NCBI GenBank assembly: GCA_900119535.1
Contig: FPJT01000003.1
Location: 146,591-210,590 of the forward strand
Direction: 5' to 3'
Length of the DNA: 64,000 nucleotides
Origin: Ruminococcus sp. XPD3002
GTDB lineage: Bacteria; Bacillota; Clostridia; Oscillospirales; Ruminococcaceae
A program made the translations under genes and the position numbers. Under the pieces are notes generated by a model. The model had not been told where the DNA came from. It searched no databases and saw only the letters and a program-made list of their open reading frames with translations. This document shows positions 37,740-45,381 of the stretch, piece by piece. Numbering within the stretch: position 1 is the stretch's first letter; each line of letters begins with the position of its first letter.

Positions 37740-38807
37740 TTACCCCTGCCGCTGTTTTTTTCTGACTGTCAGAAGCTTTTTCGCTATGTACTTTACTGCG
37801 GCGATAAGTATTGAGATCATGATCGCAATAGCAGCAACTATAAGCGGAAAATACCAGTCATAAAACTTCGTCGTCAATGAATGCGACCAACAGACAGGGT
37901 AAAGCATGACAATGACCGGCATATGCCAGAGATACACATGAAGCGAACAGGCACTTCCAAGCAGATCAAGTGGCGGAAACAGCCTTAATGACGGTTTTTT
38001 CTGTGCAAACAGAAAAGCAGATACGACCACAAGCAGTTTGAATATCTGTGTGATATTATATCTGAAAGGATCGTTCCTTATCAGCAGAAATAATATTATA
38101 AGGGCCAAAATACCGCATACTGCGTATATCAATGCAGGAACCTTCATAAGTTTATCTTTCCATTCCGCAATACAGAAGCCAAGCAGCATCAATGGCATTG
38201 CTGCGACAAGGACGTTGCTGCAGATACGCCAGTCACCATTCACTTTGTATTTATATGTTTCCAATATTATACGCAGTAAAATGAACAGCGGCATCACGAA
38301 TTTTGCATATTTATTCAGACGCAGCTTATACATTACCCAGAAGATAACGTATGCATGAAGCAACGCAAACATGAACCACAGCGGATCGCCGGTTATTGCT
38401 TCCAGATCGCTGCAATAGATCATCCTCAGATAAAAACGGGGACTGTTAAAGGTTCTGAGCCAGAATTTCAGATCGTGATCGACATGCATGTGCTGATAAT
38501 ATGATACTGCAAAATAAACAAGCACTGCAATAAGCGTTATCAGCAGATTGCGGCGGAAGCGCTTCATAAGCCTGGAACTCATCTGATCCCGTTCACCATA
38601 TGCGTAATATCCGCTGATCAGAAAAAACAGCATTACTCCGCATGAACCCACTGCGGTAACACAACTTCCGAACTTTCCCGGAAATGATACGTGTACAAAT
38701 ACTACACAAATCGCTGCGATACCTTTGAAAAAATCAAGGCAGCGATTACGTTCTTTAGTGGTATCCGCTGTTATAATATCCGGCTTTGTACATTCTTTCG
38801 AGTTCAT
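37740..38807 (-). CDS. Membrane acyltransferase (acyltransferase_3 family)
   Basis: About 355 aa with roughly ten hydrophobic spans. The N-terminal CLDFFKGIAAICVVFVHVSF with its His and the LFFLISGYYAY segment are typical of the family that O-acylates sugars or surface polymers. The ATG at 38807 is preferred: AAAGGAG is five bases upstream, while a GTG two codons earlier would sit on the RBS itself. It is 56 bp downstream of the CotH-like lipoprotein gene and probably in the same transcript. The substrate is unknown. Confidence 0.85.
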   Translation of the reverse strand: MNSKECTKPDIITADTTKERNRCLDFFKGIAAICVVFVHVSFPGKFGSCVTAVGSCGVMLFFLISGYYAYGERDQMSSRLMKRFRRNLLITLIAVLVYFAVSYYQHMHVDHDLKFWLRTFNSPRFYLRMIYCSDLEAITGDPLWFMFALLHAYVIFWVMYKLRLNKYAKFVMPLFILLRIILETYKYKVNGDWRICSNVLVAAMPLMLLGFCIAEWKDKLMKVPALIYAVCGILALIILFLLIRNDPFRYNITQIFKLLVVVSAFLFAQKKPSLRLFPPLDLLGSACSLHVYLWHMPVIVMLYPVCWSHSLTTKFYDWYFPLIVAAIAIMISILIAAVKYIAKKLLTVRKKQRQG

Positions 38808-38863
38808 ATCCACTCCTTTCAGCTCCTATCGTGGAGCACAGTGACTCTTTTGCCAATATCCGT

Positions 38864-40465
38864 TTATTTGTGCCACTGACTATTAAGGAAATCAACACGT
38901 TTTGTGAGCCAGTCAGCGAGGAACTGAGCAGCTTCTTCTTCAGTACGGCATTTAGCGGCAGGAGCAGAAAGCTCATGTCCGAATTCCTCATTATCAATTA
39001 TATTGTTCCATTTATCATAATTCTTTGTGAAATCATCCTTATACTTCTGACTGTCGGTTTGAACGAGCCTGATAGTATTGCTGAAAATACCATCGTCGTA
39101 GGCTTTGGTCCATGTATCCTTTATCATATCCTGATACCAGTCCTCATAGGCAAGTACCACAAGCCACGGATTAGCAGTGTCATACATTCCGCCGCCCTCT
39201 GTACCGCCGTTTACGTCAGGCACCTTATTTGAGGCGTAGAATCCTGTTCCGTCGATACAGCGGTCTTTGTTGCCCATTGCTGAATCAAAATCCCAGGGCG
39301 CTTCAAATGTGAGCTTCTTATTGCCATCCGCACCGAAATCAGCGTCCATATAGAAGCTTGACCAGTAAATATCTGCATCACAGGTCAGTTCGCTTATTAT
39401 GTACATATCCACAAGCGACTGTACGTCCACAACATTTTCAACTGCCTGCCGGGGAGTGATATCCTTGCTTTCCGATATTTTGCTGTAGTTCGCATCAAAG
39501 ACGTAAGCCTTGTCATTATAGGCTGCTTCGTACATTATCCTGTAAACGCTGTTCACATAGTTTTCGATGAAGTCGTGCTGTTCCTTTGAGTTGATATCGC
39601 TTTTTATAGTTATGCCGACATCCTCTATGCAGTCAGCCGGCGACGAGGAGAGACACTGTACAGTCTGACCGCTGCCGCCCTTGCCGTCATAGGGTGTAAG
39701 CGGAGCATTGTCTGCAAGGTCGAGGGGAAAACTATTGAGTTCGTCTTCCTGATAGAAGTAACCGTCAAACTCAAGGAAATATCCGATATCCGTACCTTTA
39801 TAATCAGGTTCGGGCTCGGTGATATCTACTCTGCTGGAGCTTACCTGCTGCATATCTGTCAGGAGATAAACGCCGAAATATTCTCCGTTTATCTCTACCT
39901 GAACGAAGTCGCCGTCAGCTGCGAAAAGATCATGCTGACCAAGCAGACTGCGTGAAGCATAGAGCGCTGCCTTGTTCCTGAGCATCGATGCGTCTTTATA
40001 TTCAGCAAGGAGAAGCCAGTTTTTCTGTTCAGCTCCGTCATTGAGCGAGAGCATCCCCTGCTTTTCAGCAAATTTTATCTTCAGCGGCTTTTTCTGATAA
40101 ACTGTAGTCCAGTTTCCGCGTACCTTGACCTGAGCGTCAGCAGGTTCGAGTATGGTATTTCCGTCTTTGTCCCTGAGTGTTACCGAACAGTCCTCGTAAT
40201 ATGGTGCGGGAGGGATCTCAAATCCCGGAGTCCATGATGCTATGGCTTCAGAAACGTGAAGGGCGAAAGGTTCTGTAACGAAGTCAAGTACGTTGTCCGA
40301 TTTGTTTTTCGTTTCAATGGAAAGAACCGGCATGCTTTGCTGTTCACTTGTAAATTCGGCTGCTTGCTGTATCTGTGATGGCGTTTCTGCTTTTCTGCTT
40401 GCAGAACATCCGCAAAGAATTACTGACACAGCTGATAACACAGATATTATAGGTATTATTTTCAT
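38864..40465 (-). CDS. CotH-kinase-like lipoprotein
   Basis: A 533-aa protein with a lipoprotein signal (VILCGCSASRK) and a CotH domain at about 85-500. Conserved segments include KVRGNWTTVYQKKPLKIKF, NWLLLAEYKDASMLRNKAA, EYFGVYLLTDM and the metal-binding FEAPWDFDSAMGN. CotH domains are atypical protein kinases; in ruminococci they occur on cell-surface and cellulosome-associated proteins. Here it should sit on the outer face of the membrane. RBS AAGAGGTG precedes the ATG. The upstream gap 40466-40767 (302 bp) is AT-rich and I could not assign a clear promoter or other element in it. Confidence 0.88.
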   Translation of the reverse strand: MKIIPIISVLSAVSVILCGCSASRKAETPSQIQQAAEFTSEQQSMPVLSIETKNKSDNVLDFVTEPFALHVSEAIASWTPGFEIPPAPYYEDCSVTLRDKDGNTILEPADAQVKVRGNWTTVYQKKPLKIKFAEKQGMLSLNDGAEQKNWLLLAEYKDASMLRNKAALYASRSLLGQHDLFAADGDFVQVEINGEYFGVYLLTDMQQVSSSRVDITEPEPDYKGTDIGYFLEFDGYFYQEDELNSFPLDLADNAPLTPYDGKGGSGQTVQCLSSSPADCIEDVGITIKSDINSKEQHDFIENYVNSVYRIMYEAAYNDKAYVFDANYSKISESKDITPRQAVENVVDVQSLVDMYIISELTCDADIYWSSFYMDADFGADGNKKLTFEAPWDFDSAMGNKDRCIDGTGFYASNKVPDVNGGTEGGGMYDTANPWLVVLAYEDWYQDMIKDTWTKAYDDGIFSNTIRLVQTDSQKYKDDFTKNYDKWNNIIDNEEFGHELSAPAAKCRTEEEAAQFLADWLTKRVDFLNSQWHK

Positions 40466-40767
40466 TTTTGCACCTCTTTTTAATAGATTTCAGAATCAGA
40501 TGGTAAATTGACTATAATGTATTATCCATAAATATTATTTGAAATGATCTGCAACTGACCTTTTTGATTTTACAGACTCCTCAGATAAATACGGTACAAT
40601 ACATCCTTTTGTATATAAGTGATTTCCGTTGTGAAAAAAGACGAGAAATAAATTATCTTTGTAATAATAAACAATAAACAGAAACGATAATTGTTTATAA
40701 CACACATAAAATTTGCAAGAAGCGCCGCAGTCATACAGAAGCATATGTTGTTTTCTGTATTGCATTA

Positions 40768-41900
40768 TCATAAAATGAACAGGCATGAAAACAGCCGCAG
40801 GGAGACCTGCGGCTTGCTTTTTATAAGCTCGTACAGTTTCTCTTTCAGCCCTGTGTGGAACGCCGCAACAGTCATAGCTTCCGAAAGCGGCTGACAGCAG
40901 GAGCTTCTGTATTCAATAGTTCCTCTGAATGTAAGATCTTCGAACTTGAAGGTACGGAGATATTCAAGGTCCCCTGCTTCGGGAGTGAATTTTATCTTCC
41001 GATAGTCCTTTCCGTCGAAGAATTCTCCCTCAACGAGATCACGTGAAAAGTATTCATCAAGCGTCAGCGGCGTGAAGTTCACATACTTTCCGTCACGCAT
41101 AGTGCAGTAGATAGACTGGGTGCCTATGTAGTCGATAAGCTCATCAGTATTCGTCAGTAACTTTCCGAACATCCCCACATTGTGCGGATTATAGCCCTGC
41201 ATACTGTGTTCCCAAAGCATATTTCTCACGCAGAGAAAGTCGGGATAATCAGGCAGGTAGGAGTTGGCGAAAAGTATCGACTTGTAGGGCTCAAGAAGTC
41301 CGAAAACGTTGATAACATCGGTAAGCTGGTCATAATCCACATCAAGCTGGACCTGTGAAGCACTGGTGAATGTACCAAAATCGGGACGTTTATGAAAGCG
41401 TATATCCACCTCATCGGTATGCTCGGGATACGAGTGAAGATAATGGTATAGCATACGGTAGCGCTCATTCTGGATAGGCAGATTATGGTTTATACCAGCG
41501 TTGGGATTGATACCCATACCGGTCAGAGTGTAGCCGTGTTTTGCAAATTCGGAATTGAGGAAACGGACATATTTTTCAAATCTTTCCTTTATCTCAAACA
41601 GTCCCACAGCTTTGCCGAATGAAAGCTCAAGGTTGGAATAGCAGCAGTCAAAGGAGAGAATATCTCCCGTCTGAGTATCCTTTGCAGATATTATATTACC
41701 GTCAGTGTCCCTGCCTGATCCTATGAAGTTAAAGTGTTTGATAAATCTTTCAGCGGCTTCAATTGAAACAGCCTCGTCAACCGGCTGTTCGCTGAGATTT
41801 ACAACAGGCATTTCGATCTCGACTCCGATATAGTCGGGACGTTCTTTTTTGTCGGTGCAATGTATTTGTCATAGATAGCTTGTCTGATATCATAATTCAT
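40768..41900 (-). pseudogene. Glutamate-cysteine ligase-like gene with a -1 frameshift
   Basis: The main frame (40768-41811) matches GCS2-type ligases: SQVQLDVDYDQL, EPYKSILFANSYLPDY, VRNMLWEH and FRGTIEYRSSCCQPLSEAMT. The missing N-terminus lies in another frame from ATG 41900 (RBS GAGGTGA): MNYDIRQAIYDKYIAPTKK, then after a -1 shift ERPDYIGVEIEMPVVNL. The shift point is the heptamer A AAA AAG (41844-41850), a classic slippery site; one extra A would also restore the frame. The C-terminus reads through a terminator-like hairpin (ending PQVSLRLFSCLFIL), so the natural end also seems lost. It may be a decaying gene, a sequence error or programmed frameshifting. Confidence 0.75.
40775..40813. 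repeat. Duplicated hairpin/terminator, copy A
   Basis: A 39-bp segment containing AGCCGCAGG, loop GAGA, CCTGCGGCT. It differs by one base from 51398-51436. The plus strand continues TTGCTTTTT and the minus strand GTTTTC, so it may terminate both ways. Confidence 0.75.
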
Positions 41901-41937
41901 ATATCTCACCTCGGATAAATTTGTGTGGTATGAGAAT

Positions 41938-41966
41938 ATTATAGCTACGCAAAACTACTTTGTCAA
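41938..41966 (-). promoter_or_regulatory. Promoter of the glutamate-cysteine ligase-like gene
   Basis: TTGACA (41961-41966, minus) and TATAAT (41938-41943) with 17-bp spacing. A strong promoter in front of a frameshifted gene suggests recent or no decay. Confidence 0.8.
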
Positions 41967-41988
41967 TAAGTTTTGTAGGAATAAGATA

Positions 41989-42017
41989 TTGACATATTCT
42001 TTAGCTTGTTATATAAT
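41989..42017 (+). promoter_or_regulatory. Promoter of tcdA
   Basis: TTGACA (41989-41994) and TATAAT (42012-42017), spacer 17 bp. The -35 box is 23 bp from the divergent promoter's -35 box, so a regulator could affect both. Confidence 0.85.
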
Positions 42018-42060
42018 CTTAGTATAACTATAAAAATACTATGATAACAAGGTGAGCGAT

Positions 42061-42816
42061 ATGTTGAATCAGTTTTCAAGAACACAGCTTCTGATAGGCA
42101 GCGAAGGAATGAACAGGCTTGCAAACGCAAGAGTGGCGATATTCGGTATCGGCGGTGTAGGCGGATACGTCTGCGAGGCTCTTGTGAGAAGCGGTGTATA
42201 TAAATTCGACCTTATTGACGATGATAAGGTCTGTCTTACAAATCTTAACCGCCAGATAATCGCCACAAGAAAAACAGTGGGAAAGTACAAGGCAGATGTC
42301 ATGGCTGAACGAATGAGGGAGATAAATCCAGATGTTGATATCCGTATACATAAGTGCTTTTTTCTGCCGGAAAACGAAGATGAGTTCCCATTCGGAGAGT
42401 ATGATTATATTATTGATGCAGTCGATACCGTTACGGCAAAACTTGCTCTTGTTATGAAGGCACAAGAGCTTCATATCCCTATTATCAGCAGTATGGGCGC
42501 AGGCAACAAGCTTGATCCCACAGCGTTTCGTGTTGCTGATATTTATAAGACTAAGGTGTGTCCCCTTGCAAAAGTGATGCGCATAGAGTGCCGTAAGCGC
42601 AGGGTAAAAAAACTCAAAGTAGTATATTCCGAGGAACAGCCGACACGTCCTATCGAGGATATGTCCATATCCTGCCGTACACATTGCATCTGTCCTCCCG
42701 GAGCAAAGCATAAGTGTACAGAGCGCCGTGATATCCCCGGCAGTACAGCATTTGTCCCTTCTGTTGTCGGACTTATAATTGCAGGAGAGGTAGTAAAGGA
42801 CCTTACTGCGGTCTGA
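42061..42816 (+). CDS. tcdA: tRNA threonylcarbamoyladenosine dehydratase (TcdA, ThiF fold)
   Basis: A 251-aa E1-like enzyme that cyclises t6A in tRNA using ATP. The nucleotide loop is VAIFGIGGVGGYVCEALVRSG with the following acidic D-D-K segment. DAVDTVTAKLAL and CPLAKVMRIECRKR are typical of TcdA/CsdL. ATG 42061 is chosen because AAGGTG precedes it; the GTG three codons earlier overlaps that RBS. Its last 14 bp overlap the 3' end of the convergent moeB-like gene. Confidence 0.9.
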   Translation: MLNQFSRTQLLIGSEGMNRLANARVAIFGIGGVGGYVCEALVRSGVYKFDLIDDDKVCLTNLNRQIIATRKTVGKYKADVMAERMREINPDVDIRIHKCFFLPENEDEFPFGEYDYIIDAVDTVTAKLALVMKAQELHIPIISSMGAGNKLDPTAFRVADIYKTKVCPLAKVMRIECRKRRVKKLKVVYSEEQPTRPIEDMSISCRTHCICPPGAKHKCTERRDIPGSTAFVPSVVGLIIAGEVVKDLTAV

Positions 42817-43615
42817 GAGAACAGGATACCTGTTCCTCATCTGCAAGTTCTGTTATAGTCGGAGTATCACCGCATACGGGACAGTGGTGGTTTCTTTTCG
42901 GGAGTTTTACTTTTCGCCAATCCATTTTCAGCCCGTCGAATACGAGCATACTGCCTGTAAGCAGTTCGCCCTGACCTGTGATGTACTTTACGGCTTCAAG
43001 AGCCTGCATCGCCCCGATTATCCCTGCCATTGCACCTATTACACCTGCTTCACGGCAGCTTGGTACAGCGTCTTTCGGAGGCGGAGCTTCAAATACACAG
43101 CGATAGCATGGGGAAACATCGGGAACATAAGTCATAAGCTGTCCCTCAAAGCGCAGTATACCTGCATGACAGAAGGACTTGTGACCAAGTACGCAGGCAT
43201 CGTTTATGAGAAATTTGGTAGGGAAGTTGTCCGCACCGTCGATGATGAAGTCGTAATCCGCTATCATGGATGCGATGTTCTTACTGTTTACGTATTCGTG
43301 ATATGTGATAACTTCAACATCGGGATTGAGAGACTTTATAGTTTCGGCGGCGGACTGAACTTTAGGCTTGTCTATATCATCGGTAGTGTGGATTATCTGC
43401 CTTTGCAGATTTGAGAGTTCCACGCTGTCGCAGTCGGCTATGCCTATGGTTCCCACACCTGCGGCAGCAAGGTACATTGCGGCAGGTGCGCCGAGACCTC
43501 CTGCACCTATGATGAGTACTTTTGCGGCAAGGAGTTTTTTCTGCCCTCTTACCCCAATTTCTTTTAAAGTAATATGCCTCGAATAACGTTCGAGCTGCTT
43601 ATCTGTTAAAGCCAT
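42803..43615 (-). CDS. moeB: MoeB/ThiF/HesA-family adenylyltransferase
   Basis: A 270-aa E1-like protein that adenylates the C-terminus of a small sulfur-carrier protein (MoaD- or ThiS-type). It has the ATP loop VLIIGAGGLGAPAAMYLAAAG, the DADxxE-like IADCDSVELSNLQRQI, and zinc cysteines in CYRC and HHCPVCGD. It is divergent from a rhodanese-domain gene only 25 bp away, a common pairing for sulfur transfer. No carrier protein is encoded in the window, so molybdopterin, thiamin or cysteine synthesis remain possible. RBS AGGAGGT. Confidence 0.85.
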   Translation of the reverse strand: MALTDKQLERYSRHITLKEIGVRGQKKLLAAKVLIIGAGGLGAPAAMYLAAAGVGTIGIADCDSVELSNLQRQIIHTTDDIDKPKVQSAAETIKSLNPDVEVITYHEYVNSKNIASMIADYDFIIDGADNFPTKFLINDACVLGHKSFCHAGILRFEGQLMTYVPDVSPCYRCVFEAPPPKDAVPSCREAGVIGAMAGIIGAMQALEAVKYITGQGELLTGSMLVFDGLKMDWRKVKLPKRNHHCPVCGDTPTITELADEEQVSCSLRPQ

Positions 43616-43640
43616 TTTTACCTCCTGAAAGGAATTTTAT

Positions 43641-43943
43641 ATGAAAAGAATAAATGCATCGGAAATATCCGCTCTTGATACAGGAAAAGTGCTTCTTCTT
43701 GATATACGAAGCAGAAAAGAATTTGAAAGCAATAGTATCAAGGGTTCGGTAAATGTGCCATTTGACGAGATCTCATCCGGACTCTCAAAGCTGCCGAAAG
43801 ACAAGCCGGTCTATGTCCTGTGCAGAACAGGTGATCTCAGCGAAGAAGTTGCCGAGATACTTGAAGACCGTGGATATGACGTTTACAATATTGAGGGCGG
43901 TCATGCTGCTTATATCGTAAGTCTTGTGAGTTCAAAACTGTAA
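43641..43943 (+). CDS. Single-domain rhodanese (sulfurtransferase)
   Basis: A 100-aa rhodanese-like protein. The active Cys lies in VYVLCRTGDLSEEVAEIL, and LLDIRSRKEFESNSIKGSVNVPF is the conserved first motif. It likely carries persulfide sulfur to the MoeB-type partner encoded divergently. The two starts are only 25 bp apart, so each promoter must lie inside the other gene. RBS AAAGGA. Confidence 0.9.
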   Translation: MKRINASEISALDTGKVLLLDIRSRKEFESNSIKGSVNVPFDEISSGLSKLPKDKPVYVLCRTGDLSEEVAEILEDRGYDVYNIEGGHAAYIVSLVSSKL

Positions 43944-44044
43944 AAACAATTCCTGTTTATTTAATAAGTATAGCGCATACACATCAGTTTTTCAAGGGTA
44001 ACGGATATAGCATTTTTCTAGAGTCGGCAATGGATTTTTTGCAT

Positions 44045-44084
44045 TGGACAAGTTCATTTTACGGTGATATAATTAAACCATACC
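44045..44084 (+). promoter_or_regulatory. Nitrogenase-like regulon promoter 1
   Basis: TTGGACAAG with TGGACA (44045-44050), 17-bp spacer, TATAAT (44068-44073), then CCATACC (44078-44084). The same three blocks occur at 45319 and 50898. It lies in front of the 41-aa protein gene and LysR. Confidence 0.8.
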
Positions 44085-44106
44085 AAACGAAAGGAGCGGT
44101 TAAAAA

Positions 44107-44232
44107 ATGAAAAAAACTATTTCCTATATGCTTGATATGCTCCGCTCCATCGTGAGAGGAACAGACCGAATGTGCAGCAAAAGCCGATGTTACATAAGAA
44201 AGCAATATTTAGCTGAAACATTAAGTGTATGA
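44107..44232 (+). CDS. Small protein A (41 aa) of the nitrogenase-like regulon
   Basis: ATG 44107 with AAAGGAG upstream. Residues 8-28 align without gaps to small protein B at 50960-51046: shared Met8, Arg13-Ser14, Thr19, acidic 20, Arg21-Met22 and Arg27-Cys28. It is basic with Cys at 23 and 28. It lies between regulon promoter 1 and a strong terminator, just ahead of LysR. I know no family for it; it could be a signalling or modified peptide, or a small regulator of the complex. Confidence 0.7.
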   Translation: MKKTISYMLDMLRSIVRGTDRMCSKSRCYIRKQYLAETLSV

Positions 44233-44261
44233 CCTCCTAAAAATACATTAATGAATGACAA

Positions 44262-44297
44262 AACAGCTTCTTCTTCAATGAAGAGGCTGTTTTTTTA
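44262..44297 (+). terminator. Strong terminator between small protein A and LysR
   Basis: A 12-bp stem (AACAGCTTCTTC with GAAGAGGCTGTT) with loop TTCAAT and seven T, ending 12 bp before the LysR start codon. Transcripts from promoter 1 should mostly stop here. Confidence 0.9.
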
Positions 44298-44308
44298 CGA
44301 GGTGTTTT

Positions 44309-45229
44309 ATGACTTTACAACAGATAAACTATCTAATTACAATAGCAGAATCACGTTCGATGAACAAGGCAGCTGAAAAGCTGTTCATCGCTCAGCCTAC
44401 ACTGACAGGCGCTGTCAGGGACGTTGAAAATGAACTGGGCATACAGATATTTCACCGTACTCACAAAGGTGTTACCACTACTGTTGAGGGGGAGACATTT
44501 CTTGCTAAAATAAAACGAGTCTATCAGCAGTATGAGGAAGTAATGGAGGAATACGGCGAGGAAATGAACTTCCGCAGACGTTTTGCGGTGTCAATGCAGC
44601 ACTACTCCTTTGCGGTCAAGGCATTTATTGAAATGGCTAAGCACTACGACTCCAACCGGTTTGACCTTGCACTGAGAGAAACTGCGACTGCAAACGTGAT
44701 AAAGGACGTAAGCTCGCTGAAAAGTGAGATAGGCATAATCTACACATGCGAGGCGAATCAGCGTGTGATAAACAGGCTTCTCCGTGAGAATGAACTGAAT
44801 TTTACATCGCTGATAGAATGTCCCGCCAGTGTCTATCTTGCCCGTTCACACCCTCTCGCCAAAGAAAAAGAACTGACATTTGAGCAGCTTGATCTTTACC
44901 CCTGTCTTTCCTTTGAACAGGAAAATGATACGGAGATATATTTCGCCGAGGAGATACTCATTGAACACGCATATCAGAAAACCGTCAAGGCTACCGATCG
45001 TGCAACGATGATGAATCTCATGGCTGGACTTAACGGCTACACGCTGTGTTCCAGTATCTATTCCGAAAAGCTCAGCGGAGACCAGTTCCTTGTGATACCG
45101 TTCAAAAATGCAGACAGTGACCAGAGTACAATGAATATCGGTTACATCACGAAGAAAAACAATGAACTCAGCAGTATGGGAAAGCAGTTTATTGACGAAG
45201 TGAAACGTGAACTTGAATTGAGAAAATGA
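44309..45229 (+). CDS. LysR-family transcriptional regulator
   Basis: A 306-aa LysR protein: winged HTH at residues 1-60 (NKAAEKLFIAQPTLTGAVRDVE), then a linker helix and a ligand-binding domain. It lies immediately upstream of the component 1 genes in the same direction and has its own terminator, so it is the natural candidate for the factor reading the shared promoter signature. LysR proteins often sense small sulfur or nitrogen metabolites; the ligand here is unknown. RBS GAGGTG. The gene must be expressed by read-through of the terminator ahead of it or from a promoter I did not find. Confidence 0.9.
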   Translation: MTLQQINYLITIAESRSMNKAAEKLFIAQPTLTGAVRDVENELGIQIFHRTHKGVTTTVEGETFLAKIKRVYQQYEEVMEEYGEEMNFRRRFAVSMQHYSFAVKAFIEMAKHYDSNRFDLALRETATANVIKDVSSLKSEIGIIYTCEANQRVINRLLRENELNFTSLIECPASVYLARSHPLAKEKELTFEQLDLYPCLSFEQENDTEIYFAEEILIEHAYQKTVKATDRATMMNLMAGLNGYTLCSSIYSEKLSGDQFLVIPFKNADSDQSTMNIGYITKKNNELSSMGKQFIDEVKRELELRK

Positions 45230-45234
45230 GCAGT

Positions 45235-45268
45235 GCCGCTTGATAGAAATATCAGGCGGCTTTTTTTG
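45235..45268 (+). terminator. Terminator after LysR
   Basis: GCCGCTTGATA pairs with TATCAGGCGGC around GAAA, followed by seven T. It separates the regulator from the component 1 operon. Confidence 0.9.
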
Positions 45269-45318
45269 TTGACCGTGGTTATCGGGATTTCTGAGAATAG
45301 AATCTCGGAAACAAGTAT

Positions 45319-45360
45319 TGGACAAATCACACTTTGCCTATGTATAATATATGCATACCC
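45319..45360 (+). promoter_or_regulatory. Nitrogenase-like regulon promoter 2
   Basis: TTGGACAAA with TGGACA (45319-45324), 18-bp spacer, TATAAT (45343-45348), then GCATACCC (45353-45360), ahead of the NifD-like gene. Confidence 0.8.
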
Positions 45361-45381
45361 CAAAACAAAGGAGAACTGATA

